Source of the DNA: Rhodocyclaceae bacterium
GTDB lineage: Bacteria > Pseudomonadota > Gammaproteobacteria > Burkholderiales > Rhodocyclaceae
Reading direction: 5' to 3'
Length of the DNA stretch: 33,965 nt
Assembly (NCBI GenBank): GCA_008080565.1
Contig: VIKE01000059.1
Coordinates: 1-33,965, forward strand
Part shown: positions 1 through 6,804 of the stretch, piece by piece
Layout of the letters: each line of letters opens with the position of its first letter
Numbering within the stretch: position 1 is the first letter of the stretch
The notes under the pieces: generated by a model
What the model was told of the DNA's origin: nothing
The model's database searches: none
What the model saw: the letters and a program-made list of their open reading frames with translations, nothing else
Made by a program: the position numbers and the translations under genes

Positions 1-222
1 GCGACGCCGGAACTGGTCTCGCTGATGAAGCGCAACAGCACCGGCAAGGCGCTGGAAATCGCCCGCAACGCCCGCGACATGCTGGGCGGCAACGGCATTT
101 CGGATGAATTCGGCGTCATCCGCCACATGGTCAATCTCGAATCGGTCACCACCTACGAAGGCACACACGATGTACACGCGCTGATCCTCGGCCGCGCCCA
201 GACCGGCTTGTCGGCTTTTTGA
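1..222 (+). CDS. gcdH: Glutaryl-CoA dehydrogenase, C-terminal part (cut by window start)
   Basis: This is the last 73 codons of an acyl-CoA dehydrogenase-fold flavoenzyme, open from base 1 in frame 1. The segments [27 protein letters not shown] and [11 protein letters not shown] match the C-terminal signature of glutaryl-CoA dehydrogenase, including the TYEGTHD stretch near the active site and FAD. The family oxidises and decarboxylates glutaryl-CoA to crotonyl-CoA in lysine, tryptophan and benzoyl-CoA breakdown, and passes electrons to ETF. The start lies outside the window. The stop codon falls at the edge of a copy of the dispersed repeat described here. The call rests only on the C-terminus, so a closely related acyl-CoA dehydrogenase is possible but less likely. 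Confidence 0.9.
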   Translation, partial: ATPELVSLMKRNSTGKALEIARNARDMLGGNGISDEFGVIRHMVNLESVTTYEGTHDVHALILGRAQTGLSAF

Positions 223-253
223 ATTTTGGCCGTTTTTTCCGGTCGACCGTAGC
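221..253 (-). repeat. Dispersed TVNRK-type repeat, copy 1
   Basis: Read on the minus strand this begins GCTACGGTCGACCGG, continues with an A6 run, and ends CGGCCAAAATTC. It is one of six copies in the window. It lies between the gcdH stop and ogt, in antisense to both. The minus-strand frame used by the coding copies would read [11 protein letters not shown], but no gene uses it here. The core CGGTCGACCG is a perfect palindrome. Confidence 0.8.
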
Positions 254-271
254 ATTGACCACGGAGGCATC

Positions 272-751
272 ATGAAAACCAACGCCTATCAAGCCATCGT
301 CGCCGCGCCGGGATTCTCGCTTGGCGTGCAGTGCAGCGCTGATGAAATCACTGGCATCGACTTCCTCGAACCGCGCCCGGAACAAGCGCCGGCAACACCA
401 CTGGCAGCCGAAGCCGTGCGTCAGCTCAAGGCCTACATCGCCGACCCGCGCTTTGTATTTGGCCTGCCCCTGCGCCCGGCCGGCACCCATTTCCAGCGCC
501 GTGTCTGGGAGCAGATTTCGGCCATTCCGACCGGCCGGACCCACACCTACGGCGAAGTGGCGAAAAATATCAAGAACGCCCCGCGTGCCGTCGGCCAGGC
601 CTGCGGCTCGAATCCCTACCCGGTTGTCGTGCCCTGCCATCGTGTTGTCGCCACCGGTGGCGGACTCGGCGGTTTTGCCCGCGAGCGCGGCGGTTTCCTG
701 CTTGACGTCAAACGCTGGCTGTTGTCGCATGAAAACAGCCTCCCCGGCTGA
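272..751 (+). CDS. ogt: Methylated-DNA--protein-cysteine methyltransferase
   Basis: This 159-residue protein is a suicide DNA-repair enzyme that moves the alkyl group from O6-methylguanine or O4-methylthymine to its own cysteine. The acceptor motif PCHRVV lies near residue 123, preceded by the helix-turn-helix segment ([21 protein letters not shown]) and followed by [20 protein letters not shown], all typical of the Ogt/AGT C-terminal domain. The length is normal. The ATG is preceded by GGAGG at good spacing. Its last 23 bases overlap the start of xerD, so the two are probably co-translated. ogt and the single-gene ada-type enzymes cannot be told apart with certainty, but there is no Ada N-terminal domain. 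Confidence 0.93.
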   Translation: MKTNAYQAIVAAPGFSLGVQCSADEITGIDFLEPRPEQAPATPLAAEAVRQLKAYIADPRFVFGLPLRPAGTHFQRRVWEQISAIPTGRTHTYGEVAKNIKNAPRAVGQACGSNPYPVVVPCHRVVATGGGLGGFARERGGFLLDVKRWLLSHENSLPG

Positions 752-1637
752 CCTCGCCGAGATCGACAATTTCTGCGACGCCCTGTGGCTGGAAGACGGC
801 CTGGCCAAGGCGACGCTGAACAGCTATCGCTCCGACCTCGGCCGGTTGTCCCTGTGGCTGGCCAATAACGCCAACGAGCCGCTGCTCGACCTGCGCGAAA
901 CGACGCTGACCGGCTTCATCGCCCACCTCGCCAGGCAGACCCGAGCCAGTTCGCAGGCCCGCTACCTGTCCACGCTGCGCCGCTTCTACCGCTGGCAGCT
1001 CGGCCGCGGCCGCATCGTCGCCGACCCGACGCTCAAGCTGGCCAACCCGAGCCGCCCGTCGCGCCTGCCCAAGGTCATGTCGGAAAAACAGGTCGAAGCC
1101 CTGCTCGACGCGCCCGATCTCGACACCCCGCTCGGCCTGCGCGACCGCGCCATGCTCGAAACGATCTACGCCACCGGCTTGCGCGTCTCGGAACTGGTTG
1201 GCCTCAGGCTGCACGAAGTCAGCCTCGCCGACGGCGTGCTGCGGGCGCTGGGCAAAGGCAGCAAGGAGCGCCTGGTACCGCTCGGCCAGCTGGCCATCGA
1301 GTGGATCCAGCGCTACCTCAACGAAGCCCGGCCGGACATCCTCAACGGCCAGCAGAGCGACGACCTGTTCGTCACCGCGCGCGGCGGCGCCATGACCCGC
1401 CAGGCCTTCTGGCACCTGATCAAGCGCTACGCCCTGATCGCCGGCATCGCCCCGGAAAAGCTGTCGCCGCACGTCCTGCGCCACGCCTTTGCGACCCACC
1501 TGCTCAACCACGGCGCCGACCTCCGTGTCGTGCAACTGCTGCTTGGCCACGCCGACATTTCGACGACGCAGATTTACACCCACGTTGCCCGCGAACGGCT
1601 CAAGACGCTGCACGCGGTGCATCACCCGCGCGGTTGA
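729..1637 (+). CDS. xerD: Tyrosine recombinase XerD
   Basis: This 302-residue site-specific recombinase of the XerC/XerD type resolves chromosome dimers at dif with XerC and FtsK. The N-terminal SAM-like core-binding domain covers roughly residues 10-95 (LNSYRSDLGRLSLWL). The catalytic domain follows, with the conserved Arg in ATGLRVSELVGL, the Lys in GKGSKERLVPLG, the HVLRHAFATHLL box, the His in LLGHADISTTQIY and the Tyr nucleophile in IYTHV. The start at 729 gives the normal XerD length. It overlaps the end of ogt by 23 bases in another frame, and no separate promoter is visible. XerD is preferred over XerC from the overall pattern; this is a family-level inference. Confidence 0.92.
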   Translation: MKTASPADLAEIDNFCDALWLEDGLAKATLNSYRSDLGRLSLWLANNANEPLLDLRETTLTGFIAHLARQTRASSQARYLSTLRRFYRWQLGRGRIVADPTLKLANPSRPSRLPKVMSEKQVEALLDAPDLDTPLGLRDRAMLETIYATGLRVSELVGLRLHEVSLADGVLRALGKGSKERLVPLGQLAIEWIQRYLNEARPDILNGQQSDDLFVTARGGAMTRQAFWHLIKRYALIAGIAPEKLSPHVLRHAFATHLLNHGADLRVVQLLLGHADISTTQIYTHVARERLKTLHAVHHPRG

Positions 1638-1646
1638 AAGAGGTCC

Positions 1647-1838
1647 ATGTCATCGCCGCGTTGCAACCAGTGCGCCCACTATTTCATCACCCATGAACTG
1701 CCGTTCCGCTATGGCTGCCGCGCCCTCGATTTCAAAAGCCAGCGCCGGCCCGAACTCGATGTGATCGCCTCCTCGGGGCAGGCCTGTCTCTATTTCCAGC
1801 CCAAGACGCCGGTCAATCCGACTCGGCAGGGGATGTAA
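1647..1838 (+). CDS. Small conserved-looking hypothetical protein with Cys pairs
   Basis: This 63-residue protein starts 9 bases after xerD, so it probably belongs to the same transcript. It carries a CNQC pair near the N-terminus and further cysteines at FRYGC and GQACLYF. This spacing could bind a metal (two CxxC-like half sites), but no named domain is recognised. The sequence also has conserved-looking Tyr/Phe and basic residues (HYFITHELPFRYGCRAL). I know similar short proteins only as uncharacterised betaproteobacterial proteins. It is listed as real because of its tight spacing and its codon use, which resembles its neighbours. Confidence 0.6.
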   Translation: MSSPRCNQCAHYFITHELPFRYGCRALDFKSQRRPELDVIASSGQACLYFQPKTPVNPTRQGM

Positions 1839-1870
1839 AATCAATCAAGAACATTGAAACCCGTCACGCC

Positions 1871-2362
1871 ATGGCAAAACCAGAACACGCCCCCGAAACG
1901 CAAGCCACCAAGTTCCTCAAGGCCAACAAGGTGGCCTTCTCGACTCATCTCTACGATTACGAGGAGCATGGCGGCACCAAGGTGTCGGCGCGCGAACTCA
2001 ACGTCGATGAACATGCGGTCGTCAAAACTTTGGTTTTCGAGGACGAGAACGCCAAGCCGCTGATCGTCCTTATGCATGGCGACTGCAAGGTATCGACCAA
2101 GGAGCTGGCGCGGCAGATCGGCTGCAAGAAGGTCGAGCCGTGCAAGCCGGAAGTGGCCAACCGCCACACCGGCTTCCTGGTCGGTGGCACCAGCCCCTTC
2201 GGTACCAAGAAGACGATGCCGGTGCATATCGAAAAGACCATCCTCGACCTGCCGCTGATCTACATCAACGGCGGAAAACGTGGCTTTCTGGTCGGCGTCC
2301 ATCCGCACGACATCCTGCGTACACTGCAGCCGAAGGTGGTCGAGGCCGCACTCAAGAGCTGA
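1871..2362 (+). CDS. ybaK: YbaK/EbsC-type Cys-tRNA(Pro)/Cys-tRNA(Cys) deacylase
   Basis: This 163-residue protein of the YbaK/ProX editing-domain family hydrolyses mischarged Cys-tRNA(Pro) in trans. Family features are the conserved Lys in AVVKTLVFE, the segment VSTKELARQIGCKKVEP, the glycine-rich GFLVGGTSPFGTKKTMPV loop around the catalytic pocket, and INGGKRGFLVGVHP near the end. The length fits the family (about 155-165). The ATG at 1871 is chosen because it begins the aligned region with a short MAKPEHAPE tail; the RBS is weak. It is separated from the upstream small gene by 32 bases. Substrate specificity is inferred from the family only. Confidence 0.88.
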   Translation: MAKPEHAPETQATKFLKANKVAFSTHLYDYEEHGGTKVSARELNVDEHAVVKTLVFEDENAKPLIVLMHGDCKVSTKELARQIGCKKVEPCKPEVANRHTGFLVGGTSPFGTKKTMPVHIEKTILDLPLIYINGGKRGFLVGVHPHDILRTLQPKVVEAALKS

Positions 2363-2390
2363 TTGCCAATAACAATCGACAGTATTTAAG

Positions 2391-2426
2391 CAATCGATTG
2401 GCGCTATAACATAGCAATCCGTAAAG
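2391..2426 (+). promoter_or_regulatory. Possible promoter and operator of the ZIP gene with palindrome CAATCGATTG
   Basis: The perfect 10-bp palindrome CAATCGATTG at 2391-2400 ends in the TTG of a possible -35 (TTGGCG, 2398-2403), with GTAAAG about 17 bases further on. The same palindrome overlaps the -35 of the tpx-side promoter at 4530-4539. An inner inverted pair, CTAT AAC ATAG, follows at 2404-2414. The -10 is poor, so the promoter itself is uncertain; the shared palindrome is directly visible. Confidence 0.35.
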
Positions 2427-2453
2427 TGGCACTCAAGACAAAGGAGCGCCACC

Positions 2454-3329
2454 ATGACCCAACTCGTTATCCAGCACTACGCCCGGCCGACTGCCCGTCG
2501 CCATCTGTGGATCGGCATGGCGATGGCCGTTGTTGCCATCGCCTTCGGCATCGAACAGGCCGTCCATTGGCTGGCTGCCCACCCGATGGCCGCCCAGGGG
2601 CTTGAAGCCAGCCTGCTGGCCGGCGCGGCGACCGGGCTCGGCGCCATTCCCGTACTCATGCTCCGCCGTCCGTCAGAACGCCTGATGGCCCCGATGCTCG
2701 GCCTGGCCGGCGGCATGATGCTCGCCGCCAGCCTGTTCTCGCTCCTCGTCCCGGCCGTGCAGACGGTGATGGCCAGCGACGCCGTGTGGTCGCTCGGCAT
2801 CGCCACGGCCGGCGCCTTGTTGGCCGGCGTCGCGGCCATGCAGATGCTGGATCGTCGCTTGCCGCACGAGCATGTCGAAGAAGTCGAAAGCAGCGGCATG
2901 CAGCCCAACGTCGCTCTCGTCGTCGCCGCCATCGCCATCCACAACGTGCCGGAAGGCTTGGCGGTGGGCGTCGCGGCAGCGGCCGGCGCCGACCACGGCA
3001 TGAGCCTCGGCATCGCCTTGCAGAACATTCCGGAAGGCTGGATCGTCGCCAGCGCCATGGTGGCGCTCGGTGCCGCACCCTTGCGGGCTGCCTTGATCGC
3101 GCTGGGCACCGGCCTCGTCGAGCCGGTCGGCGGCTTGTTCGGCGTCATCGCCAGCACCGTCGCCGGCGCCGCCTTGCCAATGGCGCTGGCCGCCGCGGCC
3201 GGGGCGATGCTCTGGGTAGTCAGCCACGAGATGATTCCGGCCTCGCACCAGCCAGGGCGAGTCGGCGCCGGGACGGCCGGCCTGGCCACCGGTTTTGCCG
3301 TGATGACGGTTCTCGCGGCGGCGTTTTGA
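2454..3329 (+). CDS. ZIP-family divalent metal permease
   Basis: This 291-residue inner-membrane protein moves zinc or related divalent ions into the cytoplasm, following family knowledge. The two ZIP signature helices are clear: AIAIHNVPEGLAVGVA and GIALQNIPEGWIVASAM, which hold the HNxPEG and QNxPEG metal-binding residues of TM4 and TM5. About eight hydrophobic segments are visible, with a cytoplasmic-like loop around RRLPHEHVEEVESSG that is His/Glu-containing, as in other ZIP proteins. The start has a strong AAGGAG site 8 bases upstream. The gene is probably monocistronic. Similarity to ZupT/GufA-type transporters is likely, but the metal cannot be told from the sequence. Confidence 0.88.
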   Translation: MTQLVIQHYARPTARRHLWIGMAMAVVAIAFGIEQAVHWLAAHPMAAQGLEASLLAGAATGLGAIPVLMLRRPSERLMAPMLGLAGGMMLAASLFSLLVPAVQTVMASDAVWSLGIATAGALLAGVAAMQMLDRRLPHEHVEEVESSGMQPNVALVVAAIAIHNVPEGLAVGVAAAAGADHGMSLGIALQNIPEGWIVASAMVALGAAPLRAALIALGTGLVEPVGGLFGVIASTVAGAALPMALAAAAGAMLWVVSHEMIPASHQPGRVGAGTAGLATGFAVMTVLAAAF

Positions 3330-3356
3330 GCTGATTCAGCTGGGGAAAGCCATTCC

Positions 3357-3391
3357 CACGGTCAACCGGAAAAAAGCCTCAAAAATTGAAA
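3357..3391 (+). repeat. Dispersed TVNRK-type repeat, copy 2
   Basis: The sequence is CACGGTCAACCGG, then A6, then GCCTCAAAAATTGAAA. It lies 27 bases after the ZIP gene stop, just before the folB terminator hairpin. The potential peptide in the shared frame would be Thr-Val-Asn-Arg-Lys-Lys-Ala-Ser-Lys-Ile-Glu, but no gene uses it. It matches copies 1, 3, 4, 5 and 6 in the core and A-run. Confidence 0.8.
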
Positions 3392-3416
3392 TGCCCCTCG
3401 CCCGCTGGTGAGGGGC
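3381..3416 (-). terminator. Rho-independent terminator of folB
   Basis: The stem GCCCCTC/GAGGGGC (3393-3399 with 3410-3416) has a 10-base loop. On the minus strand it is followed by ATTTCAATTTTT, giving a U-rich tail. It lies directly after the folB stop codon. The stem could also slow transcription from the ZIP gene on the other strand. The T-rich tail overlaps the end of repeat copy 2. Confidence 0.65.
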
Positions 3417-3424
3417 AAGAATGC

Positions 3425-3775
3425 TCAGAGCGAGCGTTCGATGATGACGCCGACGCGCTTGACGCCCGGCATCATGCCGAGCTTGGCGACTGACACACGG
3501 ACCCAATGCACGGCGAAGGTTTCCAGCACGTAGCTCGCCACGTGTTCGGCCAGCGCTTCGATCAGATTGAAGTGCACGGCGGCCAGGTCGGCGCGCAGGC
3601 GCTCAACCACCACTGCGTAATCAACCGTGTCGCGAATGTCGTCGCTGGCCCCGGCCGAGGCCGTCGATACGCCGATCTGCAGTGAAATTTCGACCGTCTG
3701 CGGCATGGCCTTCTCGCGCGGATAGATGCCTATCCAGGTTTCGGCGCGCAGTTCTTCGAGGAAAATGATGTCCAT
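3425..3775 (-). CDS. folB: Dihydroneopterin aldolase
   Basis: This 116-residue protein converts 7,8-dihydroneopterin to 6-hydroxymethyl-dihydropterin plus glycolaldehyde in folate synthesis. It shows the family N-terminus (DIIFLEELRAETWIGIYPRE, with the conserved Glu and Tyr/Ile-Gly), the DTVDYAVVVERL segment, the FNLIEALAEHVA helix with the catalytic-region Glu/Ala pattern, and the VRVSVAKLG strand. The length matches FolB (115-122). The start at 3775 is chosen because the family begins there; the upstream extension in the same frame is not conserved-looking. The gene is divergent from plsY with 75 bases between starts, a common betaproteobacterial arrangement. A near-consensus TACAAT on the minus strand at 3815-3820 may be its -10. 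Confidence 0.92.
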   Translation of the reverse strand: MDIIFLEELRAETWIGIYPREKAMPQTVEISLQIGVSTASAGASDDIRDTVDYAVVVERLRADLAAVHFNLIEALAEHVASYVLETFAVHWVRVSVAKLGMMPGVKRVGVIIERSL

Positions 3776-3850
3776 AGGGCGGTCGACCGCAGCAGCGGTG
3801 TAAAATTTGGCGCGATTGTACCCCAGCGACCAAAGCCACCTAAGCGCCCC

Positions 3851-4447
3851 ATGCAAATTGCCCTCGCCCTCGTTACCGCCTACCTGCTCGGCTCCGTTCC
3901 CTTCGCCATGATTTCCTCGAAGCTCTTCGGGCTGGCCGATCCGCGCACCTACGGTTCGGGCAATCCCGGCGCCACCAACGTGCTGCGCAGCGGCAACAAG
4001 AAGGCCGCGCTATTCACCCTGCTCGGTGATGCCCTCAAGGGCTGGGCCGCCGTCTTCATCGCGCAGCAGATGGGCTTTTCGAGCACCGTCATCGGCCTCG
4101 TCGCGCTCGCCGTCTTCCTCGGCCACCTCTACCCGGTTTTCCTCAAATTCAAGGGTGGCAAGGGCGTCGCCACCGCCGCCGGCGTGCTCATCGCCCTCGA
4201 CCCGCTGCTCGGCCTGGCCGTCGCCGGCACCTGGCTGTTCATGGCCTACGCCTTCCGCTATTCATCGCTGGCCGCCGTCGTCGCCGCCGCCATGGCCCCG
4301 GTCATTTCCGTACTCATGCACGGCGGCAACGGCCAGACGGTCGTCGTCGGCATCCTCGGCATGGCCCTGATCGGCAAGCATTGGCAGAACATCCAGCGCC
4401 TGATGGCCGGCCAGGAATCGAAGATCGGCAGCAAGAAAAAGGCTTGA
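3851..4447 (+). CDS. plsY: Glycerol-3-phosphate acyltransferase PlsY
   Basis: This 198-residue inner-membrane enzyme makes lysophosphatidate from glycerol-3-phosphate and acyl-phosphate, the first step of phospholipid synthesis. All three PlsY motifs are visible: GSVPFAMISSKLFGLADPR with GSGNPGATNVLR (motif 1 region), the glycine-rich FKGGKGVATAAGV (motif 2, phosphate binding) and the C-terminal IGKHWQNIQRL (motif 3 region). About five hydrophobic spans are present. The protein ends in a basic KIGSKKKA tail. The start at 3851 fits the family N-terminus. It is followed by a strong terminator. Confidence 0.95.
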   Translation: MQIALALVTAYLLGSVPFAMISSKLFGLADPRTYGSGNPGATNVLRSGNKKAALFTLLGDALKGWAAVFIAQQMGFSSTVIGLVALAVFLGHLYPVFLKFKGGKGVATAAGVLIALDPLLGLAVAGTWLFMAYAFRYSSLAAVVAAAMAPVISVLMHGGNGQTVVVGILGMALIGKHWQNIQRLMAGQESKIGSKKKA

Positions 4448-4467
4448 GCCCCAAGCCTCGCCACCAC

Positions 4468-4490
4468 AACGCCGGTTCGCCGGCGTTTTT
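4468..4490 (+). terminator. Rho-independent terminator after plsY
   Basis: A perfect 8-bp stem, AACGCCGG with CCGGCGTT, is closed by the stable tetraloop TTCG and followed by TTT (the last bases of a T5 run). It sits 21 bases after the plsY stop codon. Confidence 0.85.
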
Positions 4491-4529
4491 CGTTGGCGCG
4501 ATAGCCAATTCCAATCCGCCGCATTCGAT

Positions 4530-4566
4530 CAATCGATTGGATCAACAAATCGGCACTGCCTACACT
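4530..4566 (+). promoter_or_regulatory. Promoter of the small ORF and tpx, with overlapping palindrome CAATCGATTG
   Basis: The -35 TTGGAT (4537-4542) and -10 TACACT (4561-4566) have an 18-base spacer. The palindrome CAATCGATTG (4530-4539) overlaps the first three bases of the -35, so a protein bound there would block or aid RNA polymerase. The same palindrome lies at 2391-2400 in front of the ZIP gene. No regulator can be named. Confidence 0.55.
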
Positions 4567-4611
4567 GAGTCCATCAGGTCATCACGACCCGAACTACTTC
4601 AGGAGGCCACC

Positions 4612-4704
4612 ATGATTTCGAATTTCATTGATCGCTGGTTCGACGAGCTGCTGTCATGGCAACCCTGCGTCGACATCCTGGCGACCTTGCCCGACAACTT
4701 CTGA
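4612..4704 (+). CDS. Small ORF (30 residues) ahead of tpx
   Basis: The ATG is preceded by AGGAGG at 5-base spacing, a near-ideal ribosome binding site, 45 bases after a good -10. The predicted peptide begins [18 protein letters not shown] and ends ATLPDNF; it is hydrophobic/acidic with one cysteine. It ends 65 bases before the tpx start. It may be a real miniprotein or a translated leader that tunes tpx. No family is recognised. The 13 bases GGAGGCCACCATG at its start recur exactly at the start of the mini-ORF at 5487. Confidence 0.5.
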   Translation: MISNFIDRWFDELLSWQPCVDILATLPDNF

Positions 4705-4769
4705 GCAATGAACCAAAACCGAGCGTCCCCGTCAAACGGTGCCTCCGATCTCAACACCAAGGAAACCGC

Positions 4770-5270
4770 ATGACCCAAACCGTAACCCTCGGCGGCAACG
4801 CCATCACCATCGCCGGCAAATTCCCGCAGAAGGGCGACACGGCCCCGGCCTTCTCGTTGGTCGCCAAGGATCTCTCCGACGTCGCCCTCACCAGCTTTGC
4901 CGGCAAACGCAAGATCCTCAACATTTTCCCGAGCATCGACACGCCGACCTGCGCCACCTCGGTTCGTCAGTTCAACGCCAGGGCCAACACCCTGCCGAAC
5001 GCTGTCGTCCTCTGCATCTCGGCCGACCTGCCCTTCGCCCAGGCGCGCTTTTGCGGTGCCGAAGGTCTCGATAACGTCGTCACCTTGTCCACCTTGCGCG
5101 GCCGCGAGTTCATCGAAGCCTACGGCGTCGCCATCACCAGCGGCCCGCTGGCCGGGCTGACCGCCCGCGCCGTCGTCGTCCTCGACGAAAACGACAAGGT
5201 CATCCACAGCGAACTGGTCAGCGAAATCAAGAACGAGCCCGATTACACCGCCGCCCTCGCCGCCCTCTGA
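4770..5270 (+). CDS. tpx: Thiol peroxidase, atypical 2-Cys peroxiredoxin
   Basis: This 166-residue periplasmic or cytosolic peroxiredoxin reduces hydrogen peroxide and alkyl hydroperoxides using thioredoxin. The peroxidatic Cys lies in the Tpx motif [16 protein letters not shown] near residue 60, and the resolving Cys lies in ARFCGAEGL near residue 94, the spacing expected of Tpx. The length is exactly usual. The ATG at 4770 begins the family N-terminus ([18 protein letters not shown]); a longer in-frame start at 4656 lies inside the upstream small ORF and is not used by the family. The gene is likely transcribed from the promoter at 4530. Confidence 0.95.
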   Translation: MTQTVTLGGNAITIAGKFPQKGDTAPAFSLVAKDLSDVALTSFAGKRKILNIFPSIDTPTCATSVRQFNARANTLPNAVVLCISADLPFAQARFCGAEGLDNVVTLSTLRGREFIEAYGVAITSGPLAGLTARAVVVLDENDKVIHSELVSEIKNEPDYTAALAAL

Positions 5271-5279
5271 GGCCAAGCC

Positions 5280-5474
5280 ATGCTTTCAGGCACCTTCGAT
5301 GAATTCAAGGCACTAGCCCTCGCCGAAAGATTCGACGAGGTGCTTGAACGCACCTGACCGGCCGATGCCTTGTTCGATTCGCACAATCATCCGTTCGCGC
5401 CAAAGGCCCGCTTCGTACGCGGTGACATGTGGCTGAGCGCCGGCGCCACCTACCGGGTGGCCCGTCGGAACTGA
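5280..5474 (+). pseudogene. Decayed cupin-domain gene (nonsense codon plus internal deletion)
   Basis: The frame from ATG 5280 reads MLSGTFDEFKALALAERFDE, then VLERT, then an in-frame TGA (5355-5357). It continues in the same frame with PADALFDSHNHPFAPKARFV, RGDMWLS and AGATYRVARRN before a normal stop. The pieces match the start, the HxHPF metal-binding box and the extreme C-terminus (usually GATYWVARR) of a short single-domain cupin family of about 100 residues. The TGA sits where the family has Trp. The block between MWLS and AGATY, which should hold the second cupin motif, is missing. It starts 9 bases after tpx. Function is most likely lost. Confidence 0.65.
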
Positions 5475-5486
5475 ATGGAGGCCACC

Positions 5487-5636
5487 ATGGGCAAAAAATG
5501 CTGCAAGCGCCATCCGCCGTGCAAGGACTGCCCTAAGCTGAAAAAACAGAAGAAAAAGGGCATTGCCACGGTCGACCGGAAATTTTGGCCAATTTTCAAA
5601 TCGCCGCCTGACGACAACCTTCAACCCATGAGGTAA
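5487..5636 (+). CDS. Cys/Lys-rich mini-protein with repeat-derived C-terminus
   Basis: This is a 49-residue ORF whose ATG is preceded by GGAGG at 5-base spacing. The N-terminal half is MGKKCCKRHPPCKDCPKLKK, with four cysteines (CC, then CxxC) and many lysines, suggesting a metal- or nucleic-acid-binding knuckle. The C-terminal half from residue 28, TVDRKFWPIFKS, is encoded by copy 3 of the dispersed repeat, so the original protein probably ended near KKQKKKG. It lies between the cupin remnant and tsaD. No named family is recognised, although short Cys/Lys-rich proteins of this look are common in this group. Confidence rests on the RBS and composition. Confidence 0.55.
   Translation: MGKKCCKRHPPCKDCPKLKKQKKKGIATVDRKFWPIFKSPPDDNLQPMR
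5566..5600 (+). repeat. Dispersed TVNRK-type repeat, copy 3 (inside a reading frame)
   Basis: The sequence is CCACGGTCGACCGG, then AAATTTTGGCC, then AATTTTCAAA. It is translated within the mini-protein at 5487 in the frame Thr-Val-Asp-Arg-Lys. The core palindrome CGGTCGACCG is perfect here, as in copy 1. Confidence 0.8.
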
Positions 5637-5643
5637 CGTCCGA

Positions 5644-6666
5644 TCAGCGCAGCAGTTCGCTCAACGGCCAGCGTGGCTGAATGGCAAAACTGCCCGCCGC
5701 CTTCGCTGGCGTCCCGGCCTGCAGACGCAGGCAACCGGCCAGCGCGATCATCGCGCCGTTATCGGTGCAGAACTCCAGTTCCGGGTAATAAACGCTGAAC
5801 CGCTTGCGCCGCGCCTCGTCATCAAGCGTCGCCCGCAATTGCTTGTTGGCGCCGACGCCACCGGCCACCACCAGCTGCTTGAGGCCGGTCTGCTTCATCG
5901 CTTTGAGCGACTTCTTGACCAGCACCTCGACAATTGCTTCCTGAAAAGCCCGCGCCGCATCAGCCTTGAAGGTATCGGTCATGTCGTCGGCGTGCTCGCG
6001 GACCAGCGTCAAAACAGCCGTCTTCAGTCCCGAGAAGCTGAAACTTAGATCGCCCGAATGCAGCATTGGCCGCGGCAATTCATAAACCCCCGGCGTTCCT
6101 GCCTCAGCCAGCTTCGACAGCAAGGCGCCGCCCGGATAGGGCAGGCCAAGCAGTTTGGCGCTCTTGTCGAAAGCCTCGCCGGCCGCATCGTCGAGCGTCT
6201 CGCCGAGCAGTTCGTACTCGCCAACGCCGGTCACCCGCATCAATTGCGTATGACCGCCGGAGACCAGCAAGGCGACGAAGGGAAAAGTCGGCGGCGTGGC
6301 CGACAACAGCGGCGACAGCAAATGTCCTTCGAGGTGATGCACCGGAATGGTCGGCTTGTCGATGGCCAGCGCCAGCGCTTCGGCGAAGGCACAACCAACG
6401 AGCAGCGCCCCGGCCAGCCCCGGCCCCCGCGTGTAGGCCACGGCATCGACGTCGTCGAGCGAGCGATTGCCTTGCGCCAGCGTCTCGCGCAAAAGCGGCA
6501 CGACACGCCGGATGTGATCGCGCGAAGCCAGTTCCGGCACGACACCACCGTACTCGGCGTGCATCGCCACTTGGGAATGGAGAGCGTGCGACAGGAGACC
6601 GGCTTCGCTGTCGTAGAGCGCAATACCGGTTTCGTCGCAGGAAGATTCAATACCGAGGACTAGCAT
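5644..6666 (-). CDS. tsaD: tRNA N6-adenosine threonylcarbamoyltransferase TsaD
   Basis: This 340-residue ASKHA-fold enzyme works with TsaB and TsaE to place threonylcarbamoyl on A37 of ANN-decoding tRNAs. It shows [13 protein letters not shown] at the N-terminus, the metal-binding [11 protein letters not shown] (HxxxH motif), [11 protein letters not shown], the [14 protein letters not shown] nucleotide loop, [12 protein letters not shown], and the C-terminal [10 protein letters not shown]. The length is typical (about 340). The start at 6666 is chosen because the family begins [11 protein letters not shown]; the longer frame upstream overlaps the rpsU promoter. It is divergent from rpsU, the classical arrangement at the macromolecular-synthesis operon. 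Confidence 0.96.
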   Translation of the reverse strand: MLVLGIESSCDETGIALYDSEAGLLSHALHSQVAMHAEYGGVVPELASRDHIRRVVPLLRETLAQGNRSLDDVDAVAYTRGPGLAGALLVGCAFAEALALAIDKPTIPVHHLEGHLLSPLLSATPPTFPFVALLVSGGHTQLMRVTGVGEYELLGETLDDAAGEAFDKSAKLLGLPYPGGALLSKLAEAGTPGVYELPRPMLHSGDLSFSFSGLKTAVLTLVREHADDMTDTFKADAARAFQEAIVEVLVKKSLKAMKQTGLKQLVVAGGVGANKQLRATLDDEARRKRFSVYYPELEFCTDNGAMIALAGCLRLQAGTPAKAAGSFAIQPRWPLSELLR

Positions 6667-6683
6667 GCTGCGGATTTTAACAC

Positions 6684-6713
6684 TTGGATCAGCAGGGTTT
6701 TTTCGCATATACT
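6684..6713 (+). promoter_or_regulatory. Promoter of rpsU
   Basis: The -35 TTGGAT (6684-6689) and -10 TATACT (6708-6713) are separated by 18 bases. The transcript would have a leader of about 85 bases before rpsU, with a small hairpin CCGCA-aagtc-TGCGG at 6724-6738. The position between divergent tsaD and rpsU fits. Confidence 0.65.
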
Positions 6714-6804
6714 GTTGGGCTACCCGCAAAGTCTGCGGAACAAATTTTGCGCGCACTGCCGTTTACTTGACCTGGCAGGCGCCTAACGGAAGGGGGTGAT
6801 TTAT

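Noticed and set aside
708..1625. Long open frame antisense to xerD
   Set aside because: It is a GC-rich shadow of xerD; the plus frame has all the catalytic motifs and this one shows none.
3777..3812. CGGTCGACCGC followed by TAAAATTTGG between folB and plsY
   Set aside because: Only the palindromic core fits; the A-run is absent. It may be a strongly diverged copy but is not counted.
5355..5357. TGA in the cupin frame as selenocysteine or recoded Trp
   Set aside because: No SECIS-like hairpin was recognised, and TGA is used as a normal stop throughout the window.
5313..5624. 103-codon minus-strand frame after tpx
   Set aside because: It runs opposite the cupin remnant and the mini-protein, which have family matches and RBS; no motif on the minus side.
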